Shown: one piece after another, positions 8,833 to 16,548 of the stretch | Layout: the number at the start of each line of letters is the position of its first letter | How positions within the stretch are numbered: position 1 is the stretch's first letter | Assembly (NCBI GenBank): GCA_902760415.1 | Contig: CACWGK010000011.1 | Span: 1 to 43,598, forward strand | DNA: 43,598 bases | Direction of reading: 5' to 3' | From: an uncultured Lachnospiraceae bacterium | Lineage (GTDB): Bacteria; Bacillota; Clostridia; Lachnospirales; Lachnospiraceae | Notes under the pieces: generated by a model | Database searches by the model: none | Told to the model about the DNA's origin: nothing | What the model saw: only the letters and a program-made list of their open reading frames with translations | Program-made: the position numbers and the translations under genes

Positions 8833-10035
8833 TTATCTCTTCTTCCCCTTTCCTGACTTTGGTTTCATAGTTGCAGCCTTAAGAGCTGAGTTTGATTTTT
8901 TATTCTCTCCTGCTAACTTATTAAGAGCATCCTCAACTTGCTTTTCTCGTTTTGCCTTATCACGCTTCATCTTCTCATACCTCTGACGAACACCTATCTC
9001 GACATTGTCATAATGTGTAGACTGAAGCACATCACCCTTCTTCTTTTCCACTACATGGTTTGACTCATCATAGAGCTTATACTCCTTATCCTTATCGAGA
9101 AATGTAAGAAGAGTTTTCCCTCCATGAATCTCCATAGTATTTTCCTTAGATATCCATAAATACCTTGCATTATCACCCCAGGTTCCTGGAACTCGAGTCT
9201 TAACTGCGTTAGGATTTTCCTCTACTATTAAAGTCTTACTGATTGTGATATCAATCATGCTGGCATTCTTGGAAAGCGATACCGCCTTCATTCTGTCAGC
9301 AATACCACGATAACTGCGAATACGATTATTAAATGAATCCTTATCCATCAGCACCTTATGATTTCCATCTCTGTCAGCCTGATCAAGAAGGCCCATGATG
9401 GAAAGCTTATTTATTACATTCTCAGCCTGATCCTGAGATACAGAAAAGTTCTCTTTTACTGAGTCCACACTGACACTCTGCTTTTCTGTCGCAAAATTAC
9501 CGACCTTCTCAAGCAGGTTGTCTATTGCGTTATCAACTATTTCCTCCTGTGCCGTGTGGCCTGTCAGGTTTCCCTTCTGCTTCTCCTTCTCAAGGAACTG
9601 CGTAAGCTTATCCATCTGTTCTCCATTCCCTTCTTTAAGATACTCATCGAAGGTTGCCACCTTACCATTCTTCATCTTCTGAAGCATCATATTTACTCTT
9701 GGTACTGCTTCTGAATGAAATACAATCTCTGAAAGTCCTTTTTCCTTATTGATATTAGGGAGAACCGAGTAAAGGATTCCATATTTCTTGGCAAGCTTTT
9801 CAACCTTCTTCATGTCCTCAGACTTAAACTGAAGCACCTGAAGATCTCCACCCTTCATAAGAAGTTTCCTCATATTTACCTTACCGAGCGACTTCTCATA
9901 ATCAAGCAGTCCTCTCAGCACTTCAAAGATTTTCTGCATAGCTTTGATACCGCCACTGCCGGCTTTCATTGCTATCTCTATTCCATCATAAGCGACACGA
10001 ATGATCTGTACCGCCTCCTGAATCTCTTCTGCCAT
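8833..10035 (-). CDS. PcfB/DUF3801 protein with FtsK-gamma-like winged helix
   Basis: A 400-residue accessory factor of the coupling protein. Residues about 10-125 match the PcfB/DUF3801 pattern, with the LAKKYGILYSVL and FHSEAVPRVNMML segments. Family members such as enterococcal PcfB work beside the VirD4-like PcfC. Unusually, residues about 186-232 read like the gamma winged-helix domain of FtsK/SpoIIIE: the segment FSVSQDQAENVINKL, then GLLDQADRDG and a terminal KVLM. A beta-rich domain (about 270-345) and a basic Lys-rich tail follow, both suggesting nucleic-acid contact. GGGAG lies about 8 bases before the ATG. It is immediately upstream of virD4 with no gap. Confidence 0.8.
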   Translation of the reverse strand: MAEEIQEAVQIIRVAYDGIEIAMKAGSGGIKAMQKIFEVLRGLLDYEKSLGKVNMRKLLMKGGDLQVLQFKSEDMKKVEKLAKKYGILYSVLPNINKEKGLSEIVFHSEAVPRVNMMLQKMKNGKVATFDEYLKEGNGEQMDKLTQFLEKEKQKGNLTGHTAQEEIVDNAIDNLLEKVGNFATEKQSVSVDSVKENFSVSQDQAENVINKLSIMGLLDQADRDGNHKVLMDKDSFNNRIRSYRGIADRMKAVSLSKNASMIDITISKTLIVEENPNAVKTRVPGTWGDNARYLWISKENTMEIHGGKTLLTFLDKDKEYKLYDESNHVVEKKKGDVLQSTHYDNVEIGVRQRYEKMKRDKAKREKQVEDALNKLAGENKKSNSALKAATMKPKSGKGKKR

Positions 10036-10050
10036 AGTTCCATCTCCCTT

Positions 10051-11514
10051 CTAGTATGCATAGCCCATGCTCTTTTCAAGCAGCGCTATCTCTATAATCT
10101 CCGGCATTTTTTCAGCAGGGACCTTACTCTCGATAAGATCCGTAAGCTGCCCCTCACTGAGTCCTTTCTTCATAGCCCCAACTATATGACTAAGCTGCGC
10201 CTTATTAAGTTCTCCGGATATAACCATTCGAACCAGACTTTGCTGAGACTTCTTCTTAAAACCGAGAAGCCCAAAGAGTCCACCTAAACCATTGGATTTT
10301 CTTCTTTCAATCTCTACCGGCATTGTTCCTACAATATTTCCATTGGAATCTTTTAGCGGAACCATATAGCCGCTGGTTGAAAGCTTGGAGTTCTGTTCCT
10401 CAGAAGTCTCAACCTTATCCTCTTCTGGGTTTGCCTTAAGATTTCTAAACATCTCGTAATAATCCTTCATTCTCTCAGCCGTCTCCTTACTCTTTTCTTC
10501 CAGCTCATTTCTAAGTGCATTCTCGGTTTTCTTATTCTCATCGGCCTCGCGTCTCAGCTCACTGATTTCCTTACGGATATCATCTATATTGATATCACTT
10601 AATTTACTCTCAGTCTTCACAGCTATATCAACATCTGTAGTGCGTTGCTTACTGATTTCTTCCAGAGTCTGCTTCTTAGCCTCTTCTATTGTCTGCTTCA
10701 TTGCAGCAGCTACAATAGCTTGGATTTTGTCTTCAGATACTGGCTTTTCGACCTCAGCCGGAGCAGTATCGTACGTTTTCTGTACATTGCTATTTGCATT
10801 ACTATTCATATAAGAAAACAGCTCCATCATCTGTTCAAATGTAAAGCCGTTGATTACTGTATTCTGAGAAACAGCAGCTTCAGGCTTTATACCTTCATCG
10901 CTCTTAGAATCGTTCTTCTCTTCAGCTTCCACTTCCGTCACAGTTTCTCCCGCAATCACTTCTGCTTTGGAATCATCATCACTTTCATCTTTTGTGGATT
11001 CATCCTCTTTCTCGTTCACCACAGTCTCCTCAATTTCATCAGATTTATCCTCTACAGGTGCTTCGGTCTCTTCAGTTCTAATTAAACCATCAGGAGTTTT
11101 CTTATTTTCTGCCTCTTCCTTTTCTTTCTTTATTTTGAGCAGATTCTGCTCATATAACCAGTACTCACTAAGCCTGGGAAACAAGGAATCATTAAAATGA
11201 AGATCTACATACTGTGCTGGGACACCTTCAGTTATATATCTCACAGCCTGGCTAATCTTCTCTTCCTTTATCTTCTTATCAAGATATTTATCTATCACTG
11301 ATTCAGGCGCACCTGCCCTAAGCAGAAAAGATATTATTTTCTTGCGTGTCTGACTTACATTCCTTTTGTAATACTTCCTAAGAAGCAAACGATCAATTCC
11401 TGCAATCAGATCGCATCTTGCCATCTTCTTATCATCTTTAGTGAGACCATTAACATTATCTAAATATTCAAGATCTTCTTTTATTTTCGCTTCATTTATC
11501 ACAAATTCTTCCAT
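10051..11514 (-). CDS. Conserved-looking coiled-coil transfer protein, function unknown
   Basis: A 487-residue protein between the relaxase and PcfB genes. I do not recognise a named family. The N-terminal 130 residues are helical and basic (Lys/Arg-rich). Residues about 135-215 are a highly acidic Glu/Asp/Ser/Thr linker. Residues about 255-355 are a coiled coil rich in Glu and Lys. The last 80 residues form a compact helical domain with the repeated pattern LSHIVGAMKKGLSEGQLTDL, echoed by RKKIISFLLRAGAPESVIDK near the N-terminus. GGAGGT lies 6 bases upstream of the ATG. It may bridge the relaxosome and the coupling protein, but this rests on position only. Confidence 0.75.
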   Translation of the reverse strand: MEEFVINEAKIKEDLEYLDNVNGLTKDDKKMARCDLIAGIDRLLLRKYYKRNVSQTRKKIISFLLRAGAPESVIDKYLDKKIKEEKISQAVRYITEGVPAQYVDLHFNDSLFPRLSEYWLYEQNLLKIKKEKEEAENKKTPDGLIRTEETEAPVEDKSDEIEETVVNEKEDESTKDESDDDSKAEVIAGETVTEVEAEEKNDSKSDEGIKPEAAVSQNTVINGFTFEQMMELFSYMNSNANSNVQKTYDTAPAEVEKPVSEDKIQAIVAAAMKQTIEEAKKQTLEEISKQRTTDVDIAVKTESKLSDINIDDIRKEISELRREADENKKTENALRNELEEKSKETAERMKDYYEMFRNLKANPEEDKVETSEEQNSKLSTSGYMVPLKDSNGNIVGTMPVEIERRKSNGLGGLFGLLGFKKKSQQSLVRMVISGELNKAQLSHIVGAMKKGLSEGQLTDLIESKVPAEKMPEIIEIALLEKSMGYAY

Positions 11515-11541
11515 TCAACTACCTCCATAAAAAAAACAGCC

Positions 11542-13011
11542 CTATCTTATCTTTGGCTGTCTGATTAATTTCTTTTCTTCAATTTTCTTCTCCGGTTCTT
11601 TTTCCGCTGTATCCTTATCTACTTCTGGATTTCTGATCATTTCCTCTTCGAGTTCTTTTATTATAGATACAGCTATTCTTACATCTCTCGACGTTTTCTT
11701 GGACATCTCCTTAAGGAGAAGTTCTTCACTATGATAATGCTCCTTGAGTCTCCTTATCTCTTCATATGTATATCCTTCTTTCTTAAGCACATCATTAAGT
11801 TTAGAATACTTTCTATGCTCTGTTTCAAATTCTTTATCTCCCGACTGAAATAGTCTTTCGCCAGGAAGAAGATCACTCATTTCAGAAGCAACCTGATAAA
11901 GCTCTCTCAGTTTTTTAACAGTTCTATAATTTTTGTTCTTAGCTCCGGCAACTTTCCGTCTTTCTGAATCAAGATCACTCTTAACTTCCTTAAGATGGTC
12001 AAGTGAGGTTATATCATGTTCTACCAGAAACAGATACTGTTCCTCCAACTTATGCATCTTCTTTATCTCATCCCTAAACTGCCATGCTTTACTATAAGGT
12101 CTTCTTTGAATAAGTTTTAATCTATAGAGCCTTGCAAAGTATTTCTTCTGCACCGGACTAAGTTTGGCTCTCTTACCTCTTGGTATCTTCGAATAAACTA
12201 TTTTCTGAGCTTCCTCTTCAGTTTCAGCTCTGTAGGTATTAAGGGATTCATATGGAATTCTGTTTCGGATTGCTTCCTCAGTATAATCAATTCCAAGGGT
12301 CTCTTTCTTACATCTTCGGAATCTGGACATTTCCTTTCCTCGAAATGCCAGATACTTCCCTTCCTTTATTTCATATCCTCTGTCCTTCATTATCTGAAGA
12401 AACTCATCATAGCTATAAGCTTCAGCAATCGCCACATCAATATCACGCTTTATCATATCCGAGAAGTTATCAGCACCATCACGATAGGTATTATGATCCT
12501 TATATCGATCATGCTTTTCATTAGGATCAAGCTCGACTGTGCTAAGTCCTTCCTTACTTGTAAGACGATTAACTATCGGCTGTATAATCTTTGCCCAGTC
12601 ATTATTAGCATAATGGTATTTATAACCATCTACAAAACTGACACTGTTGAAAGCTATATGAATATGTATATGCTCCTTATCATCATGGACTGCAAATACC
12701 GTCTCATACTTATCAGACAGATATTCTGATATAAATTCTTCAGCTATCTTATATGCTGTATCTGCATCAGTCTCACCCGGCTTGAAGGATATAACAAAGT
12801 GATATCCCTGCCTCCCAGTTACCTTTCCGAAGCTATCCTTAGTCTGCTGCATAGTTATCGAAGCTGATTCCGGAATACAGTTCACAGCTCCAACCTTAGC
12901 CTCCTCCTGAGTTTTTTCAGGATTCATCATATAAGTAAGAAGTCTGTTTAAGTGTCCTGCATGATCAGAAGTACCGGTATCCTTGATATTCATCAACTTA
13001 GTTATTGCCAA
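11542..13011 (-). CDS. MobA-type relaxase (MOBP class)
   Basis: The 489-residue DNA relaxase that nicks oriT and pilots the strand through the channel. The conserved opening MAITKL is followed by Tyr27 in LLTYMMNPEKT as likely nucleophile, and by the metal-binding H114-x-H116-x-H118 in DDKEHIHIHIAFNSV. The C-terminal half is Lys/Glu-rich and helical. The start is TTG at 13011, chosen because MAITK is a conserved family N-terminus and AGAGGTGG lies 9 bases upstream; the next ATG (12993) would remove it. It overlaps the mobC end by 14 bases. Confidence 0.92.
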   Translation of the reverse strand: MAITKLMNIKDTGTSDHAGHLNRLLTYMMNPEKTQEEAKVGAVNCIPESASITMQQTKDSFGKVTGRQGYHFVISFKPGETDADTAYKIAEEFISEYLSDKYETVFAVHDDKEHIHIHIAFNSVSFVDGYKYHYANNDWAKIIQPIVNRLTSKEGLSTVELDPNEKHDRYKDHNTYRDGADNFSDMIKRDIDVAIAEAYSYDEFLQIMKDRGYEIKEGKYLAFRGKEMSRFRRCKKETLGIDYTEEAIRNRIPYESLNTYRAETEEEAQKIVYSKIPRGKRAKLSPVQKKYFARLYRLKLIQRRPYSKAWQFRDEIKKMHKLEEQYLFLVEHDITSLDHLKEVKSDLDSERRKVAGAKNKNYRTVKKLRELYQVASEMSDLLPGERLFQSGDKEFETEHRKYSKLNDVLKKEGYTYEEIRRLKEHYHSEELLLKEMSKKTSRDVRIAVSIIKELEEEMIRNPEVDKDTAEKEPEKKIEEKKLIRQPKIR

Positions 13012-13327
13012 GTCGCTTCACCACCTCTGCCATACTTAAGCTAAGGCGCTGCATATAAGCAAGAAGCCTATCCTTATCGGAAGGAAGATATAATCCGGAG
13101 TTATTATTTTTTACCACCTGATTGATATTTATACCAATATGATTAATCTCAGTCAGCATATCATGAAGAATAATTCTTATTTCTTTATGATCCATCGGTC
13201 CCTTAGAAATGCACAGCCTTATATAATCGCTTTCCTTCATCCCTGACTCCAAGGCCCTCGCTGATAAGAGTGCAGCTTCCTTTTCTGAAATTCTAAAGCC
13301 TTTAACAATCGATTTCCCTCTCGCCAT
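12998..13327 (-). CDS. MobC-like relaxosome accessory protein
   Basis: A 109-residue protein with an N-terminal ribbon-helix-helix-like segment (KGFRISEKEAALL, then MKESDYIRLCIS) and the MobC-type helix NHIGININQVVKN. Such proteins bind oriT and help the relaxase to open and nick DNA. The start is ATG 13327 rather than 13333 because GGGAGG is 7 bases before the former and only 1 base before the latter. It is the first gene downstream of the oriT/repeat region. Confidence 0.82.
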   Translation of the reverse strand: MARGKSIVKGFRISEKEAALLSARALESGMKESDYIRLCISKGPMDHKEIRIILHDMLTEINHIGININQVVKNNNSGLYLPSDKDRLLAYMQRLSLSMAEVVKRLGNN

Positions 13328-13416
13328 AAGCATTCCTCCCTTCTTTTATCTGTATGAAATCTCTGGTCACATCACCTTCATGTTTTGATGTTTTGAAATC
13401 ATTTGAATATAGTGGC

Positions 13417-13476
13417 AAGATACGCAAAATGTTTAACATTTCCATTTTGCATCTTGTTAGGGAGCACCCTAAGACC
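13417..13476. other. Candidate oriT with MOBP-type nic
   Basis: AAGAT-ac-GCAAAATG (13417-13431) and CATTTTGCATCTT (13443-13455) form an imperfect inverted repeat with an 11-base loop. At its right edge the plus strand reads GCATCTTG/TTAG, matching the MOBP nic consensus YATCYTG/Y with cleavage after 13456. A second small hairpin TTAGGG-agca-CCCTAA follows at 13457-13472. The site is 85 bases upstream of mobC, the usual location. The minus strand contains a mirror candidate, GTATCTTG/CCAC, at the other arm. A plus-strand nick would transfer the tra genes last. Confidence 0.62.
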
Positions 13477-13519
13477 CCTGATATATATGAATCCTGTTAA
13501 ATCCCTATAAAATTCATAA

Positions 13520-13697
13520 GTTCCAACAATTTGTTGGCAAAAACCCATGAGTTCCAACAATTTGTTACACAAAAGCGGCTTCTGCCAACAATCTGTTACA
13601 CAGGCATTTTTCGTGTTACACAATTTGTTGGCAGAAACTCCCGAGTTCCAACAATTTGTTACACAAATCATCCATCTGCCAACAATTTGTTACACAG
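13520..13697. repeat. Six phased palindromic repeats (iteron-like array)
   Basis: Six copies of an 11-bp near-palindromic core AACAATTTGTT have cores at 13525, 13556, 13587, 13619, 13650 and 13681, i.e. spacings of 31, 31, 32, 31 and 31 bp, close to three helical turns. Each core is flanked by one of three arm types (TTCC, TGCC/GGCA, TGT/ACACA), so the sites are composed of interchangeable half-sites; the fourth is inverted in arm order. The array fills the gap between the primase stop and the oriT. It is too regular to be chance and is most like binding sites for a replication, partition or relaxosome protein. Confidence 0.88.
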
Positions 13698-14696
13698 TTA
13701 TTTTTTGATACCCGACTTAAGATATTCATACTTTCTTTCAGCTACAGAGTCAGATGATAATTTCAGTTTTGTAGCCACCAGCCACTCATTTATATCTTTA
13801 TACATGACTGGAGCCGAGGCATCCTTTACCTCATAGCCCTTATCTCTATACTTCTGAATCAGTTTTTCAGCAGCTAACCTTCCAGGTTCATCGTTATCAA
13901 GAGCAAACTCAATTTTACTAATACCCGGATGATCACTTAAAAATGTTTCAAGGGGAAGATCTGCTGTCATTCCCAGTGCAATCATATTGCTGTCAAAATC
14001 CTGAAAGATATCTACATAGCTCATCATGTCTATAGCTGCTTCAAACACTACTATCCGATTACTATTATCATTTGTAATATTGAAACCGTACATCTTATCA
14101 TTTCCTGCCACATCACATTTAAAAGCTTTCCCATCTCTATCATAGATTCCTCTCTGGCTTGCAAATCTTGTGACACCACTCTTATCATTTCCGAGGAATA
14201 CCACATTATGATATTCCTGGCTCTCATATATAATGCCCTTACGGATAAAATAATCTATTGTACTTATGCTAAGCCCTCTATCCTGATTAAGATATCTGAT
14301 GATCCTATCATTATTCGAAGCAGGTACCGGAAGGATAAATTCCTTCTTTTCAGATACTGGTTTATCATTATGAATGATACAATCTCCCGAAACAGTTTCC
14401 CCTATGCTGTCATGTCTGACTCCTGCAAAATCCAGAAGCCAGAACACAGCATCTTTAACATCCAGTCCTGCGAACTCTCTTAAGAAATCTATTTGAGAAC
14501 CACCGTTCCTTCCACTCTCACATTTACCGGAAAAACGGAACCAATTTCTATGGTCATAGATTCTCATAGAATCCATTTCCTTCAAAGTATAGAACCGTCC
14601 TATTTTCTTAGGTGTATATCCAAGACTTCTGGCTACCTCAACAAGATCAACTGACTTCGCTATACTTAGTTCTTCTTCAGTGAATCTATCGCTCAT
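13698..14696 (-). CDS. TOPRIM-domain DNA primase (DUF3991-type)
   Basis: A 332-residue primase-like protein probably used to start complementary-strand synthesis on transferred single-stranded DNA. The N-terminal domain (about 1-90) has the DUF3991/zinc-finger-like region with WFRFSG and GGSQIDFLREFAG. The TOPRIM domain (about 195-290) shows the catalytic Glu in VVFEAAIDMMS and the metal-binding DNDEPGRLAAEK. No helicase domain is fused. The ATG overlaps the TGA of the RadC-like gene (ATGA). The repeat array begins immediately after its stop. Confidence 0.85.
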   Translation of the reverse strand: MSDRFTEEELSIAKSVDLVEVARSLGYTPKKIGRFYTLKEMDSMRIYDHRNWFRFSGKCESGRNGGSQIDFLREFAGLDVKDAVFWLLDFAGVRHDSIGETVSGDCIIHNDKPVSEKKEFILPVPASNNDRIIRYLNQDRGLSISTIDYFIRKGIIYESQEYHNVVFLGNDKSGVTRFASQRGIYDRDGKAFKCDVAGNDKMYGFNITNDNSNRIVVFEAAIDMMSYVDIFQDFDSNMIALGMTADLPLETFLSDHPGISKIEFALDNDEPGRLAAEKLIQKYRDKGYEVKDASAPVMYKDINEWLVATKLKLSSDSVAERKYEYLKSGIKK

Positions 14697-15292
14697 CTCT
14701 TGGTCCTCCTTCCCGTTTTATTATTTTCAGCAATAGTGCTTACATCACCCTTATTACTATTTACTTCTGCTGCCATTGGTACTGAGAATTCAATATCCTT
14801 ATAGTCTGTCTTAAGACTGTATCTTAGGTTGGAAGCTGGCAGCCTGTCCTTTTCCTTAAAGCTGAAGTAATCTGAATTATCGCCTCCAACTATTATGTGA
14901 TCTACAAGCGGCACACCTACCAGATCACAAATCTTAATCATCCTGTCGGTAAGTATTGAGTCTTCAATTGAAGGGTCAAGATTTCCAGACGGATGGTTAT
15001 GAATCATAATCATGGTCGATGCATTGGATAGTATAGTTGCCTTTAATAACTCTCTTGGATGCGCTACTGATCTATCCAGTGCACCCATACTTGCAAAGGT
15101 ACAATTAATTGGTGTACCGTCAGATTTAAGATTTATGATACATACAACCTCTCTATCCATCTCGCATAGTTCCTGACCTATAAGCTTTACCGCATCCTCA
15201 GGAGACTTAACCGGATGCCCCGACATAAGCGGAGCATCCTTATTAAGGCGTATAGACACCACATCCAACTTAAATGGATTCTTCTTCGGCAT
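14693..15292 (-). CDS. RadC-like JAB-domain protein
   Basis: A 199-residue protein of the RadC/JAB (MPN+) family, common on plasmids, ICEs and phages; the biochemical role is unresolved. The metal-site pattern is H98-x-H100-x7-S108-x2-D111 within IHNHPSGNLDPS. The N-terminus lacks the helix-hairpin-helix of chromosomal RadC. ATG 15292 is chosen because GGAGGTGA lies 5-6 bases upstream; a start 5 codons earlier has no such site. It overlaps the upstream 41-residue ORF by 23 bases and the primase by 4. Confidence 0.85.
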   Translation of the reverse strand: MPKKNPFKLDVVSIRLNKDAPLMSGHPVKSPEDAVKLIGQELCEMDREVVCIINLKSDGTPINCTFASMGALDRSVAHPRELLKATILSNASTMIMIHNHPSGNLDPSIEDSILTDRMIKICDLVGVPLVDHIIVGGDNSDYFSFKEKDRLPASNLRYSLKTDYKDIEFSVPMAAEVNSNKGDVSTIAENNKTGRRTKR

Positions 15293-15395
15293 CTTCGTCA
15301 CCTCCATCCAGACCTTCGACCGTGATTATAAAATCTTCCGGACTTTCATTCATGATTCTTATTAAATCTTTTATATCAACAGTCTGTAATTCCAT
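15270..15395 (-). CDS. 41-residue acidic peptide, unknown function
   Basis: A short ORF from ATG 15395, preceded by AGGAGG at 6 bases, between DUF5688 (stop 15406, 10 bases away) and the RadC-like gene, which it overlaps. The product begins MELQTVDIKDLIRIM and ends with a run of Asp/Glu. The strong ribosome site and fit in a tightly packed operon argue that it is translated; its acidic tail is reminiscent of DNA-mimic or regulatory peptides, but no function can be assigned. Confidence 0.55.
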   Translation of the reverse strand: MELQTVDIKDLIRIMNESPEDFIITVEGLDGGDEDAEEESI

Positions 15396-15405
15396 AGGAA
15401 TCCTC

Positions 15406-16413
15406 CTATCTCTTAGGTCCTTTATTTGCCTCATATACAAGCTGCTGCTCAGCCACCTCACCATCAAGTCTTTTATTTGGTGTATCAGTAGCAAGCTTAA
15501 GTGTACGTGCATTTCTGTCATAGTGATAAACCTGATTTGATAATCTATCCTCAAGATTTACTGTTGCCATATTTATGGTATGAACCATTTCAGCAAGCTC
15601 TTCAGGAGACTGTGAGCTGGCAGGAACTGCAAGCACCTCATGAATCGAACTTGGAAGAATATATAGATCATCAGAAATTACTTCTGAAAGTTTATGGAGC
15701 TCATCCTCATAAATCATAGAAATAGCTCCATGCATATTTCTCTCATTTGTGATCACATACATCATTTCCTCTTCAGGCTGATAAGGCATCATCATATCTA
15801 ATTCCTCTTCATCAGCACCAATATCAAATAAAGTTCCTCTGAGCATTTCACTCATACCTATAATTTTCACAGGATTTATCCTCTTAGTATTTTCAGCAGC
15901 AAGCTCAAAAAGCTCTGCTTCTTTCATACCAATAGCATCAGCAACCTTATTAGTTATGATTGAAGATGCAAGAACCCCTTCACGATCCTCGACTACAACT
16001 CTGTAGATGATAGCAAGATCCTGGAATGGTCTGTAAGGAACGTCAGCAAGAAGCCCTTTATTCTGTTCTGCATTAATAAGCTGGAATATGATTCTGTCCT
16101 TGCAGTTAGGAAGATCAATCTTCTTAATCACTTCCTCACTTCTTTCCATGCTCTGAAGATATGCTGCCGCAAACTCACTCATAACATCAGGAAGATTCTC
16201 AGTAGCCTCATATCTTTCATACATATCCTGAAGATAAAGAGTAGGGCAGATATTTCTCTTCTCTCCCTCAAGCTCTATAGTTACAGCATCCAGTTCTCTG
16301 TTTACCTTTGGAACCTTTTCAAATACTACCTTTCCATTCTTCATAGAATCTGGAAAGAAGTTCAAAAGCTCCGTCTCAACTACGCCTTTAAATGTCTCAA
16401 AATTCATTCTCAT
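15406..16413 (-). CDS. DUF5688-family protein
   Basis: A 335-residue soluble protein matching the pattern of DUF5688, common in Lachnospiraceae mobile elements. It has a basic N-terminal part (residues about 1-40), an YLQDMYERY motif near 80-90, the segment YRPFQDLAIIYR in the middle, and an acidic DEEELDMMMPYQPEEEM stretch. Function unknown. The start at 16413 has AAGAGGT at 8 bases. An intrinsic terminator lies between it and the surface-protein gene upstream, so transcription must read through or restart here. Confidence 0.75.
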   Translation of the reverse strand: MRMNFETFKGVVETELLNFFPDSMKNGKVVFEKVPKVNRELDAVTIELEGEKRNICPTLYLQDMYERYEATENLPDVMSEFAAAYLQSMERSEEVIKKIDLPNCKDRIIFQLINAEQNKGLLADVPYRPFQDLAIIYRVVVEDREGVLASSIITNKVADAIGMKEAELFELAAENTKRINPVKIIGMSEMLRGTLFDIGADEEELDMMMPYQPEEEMMYVITNERNMHGAISMIYEDELHKLSEVISDDLYILPSSIHEVLAVPASSQSPEELAEMVHTINMATVNLEDRLSNQVYHYDRNARTLKLATDTPNKRLDGEVAEQQLVYEANKGPKR

Positions 16414-16470
16414 ATATTTTTACCTCTTATTCTTTCTCCCAATCACTTGGGTTTTCTCCTAAAATTGATA

Positions 16471-16508
16471 CAAAAATAGGAGATACAAACCTTATGGCTC
16501 ATATCTCC
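16471..16508 (-). terminator. Intrinsic terminator after the surface-protein gene
   Basis: On the minus strand a 13-bp stem (16496-16508 with 16479-16491, including three G-U pairs) with loop ATAA is followed by TATTTTTG. It lies 41 bases after the CnaB protein stop codon and upstream of DUF5688. The upper stem carries the word GAGCCATA, shared with the terminator at 22064-22099. Confidence 0.8.
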
Positions 16509-16548
16509 CGATTTCCATTTACTAAATTGTCTTTTACTAAAATGTGTT

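Noticed and set aside
13399-13671. 90-codon minus-strand ORF across the repeat array
   Set aside because: Its N-terminal half is a translation of the 31-bp repeats, the 31-32-bp period is not a multiple of three, it overlaps the oriT candidate and no ribosome site precedes it.
13520-13697. CRISPR-like array
   Set aside because: The repeat core is only 11 bp and palindromic, the intervening arms are themselves related half-sites, and no cas genes are present.
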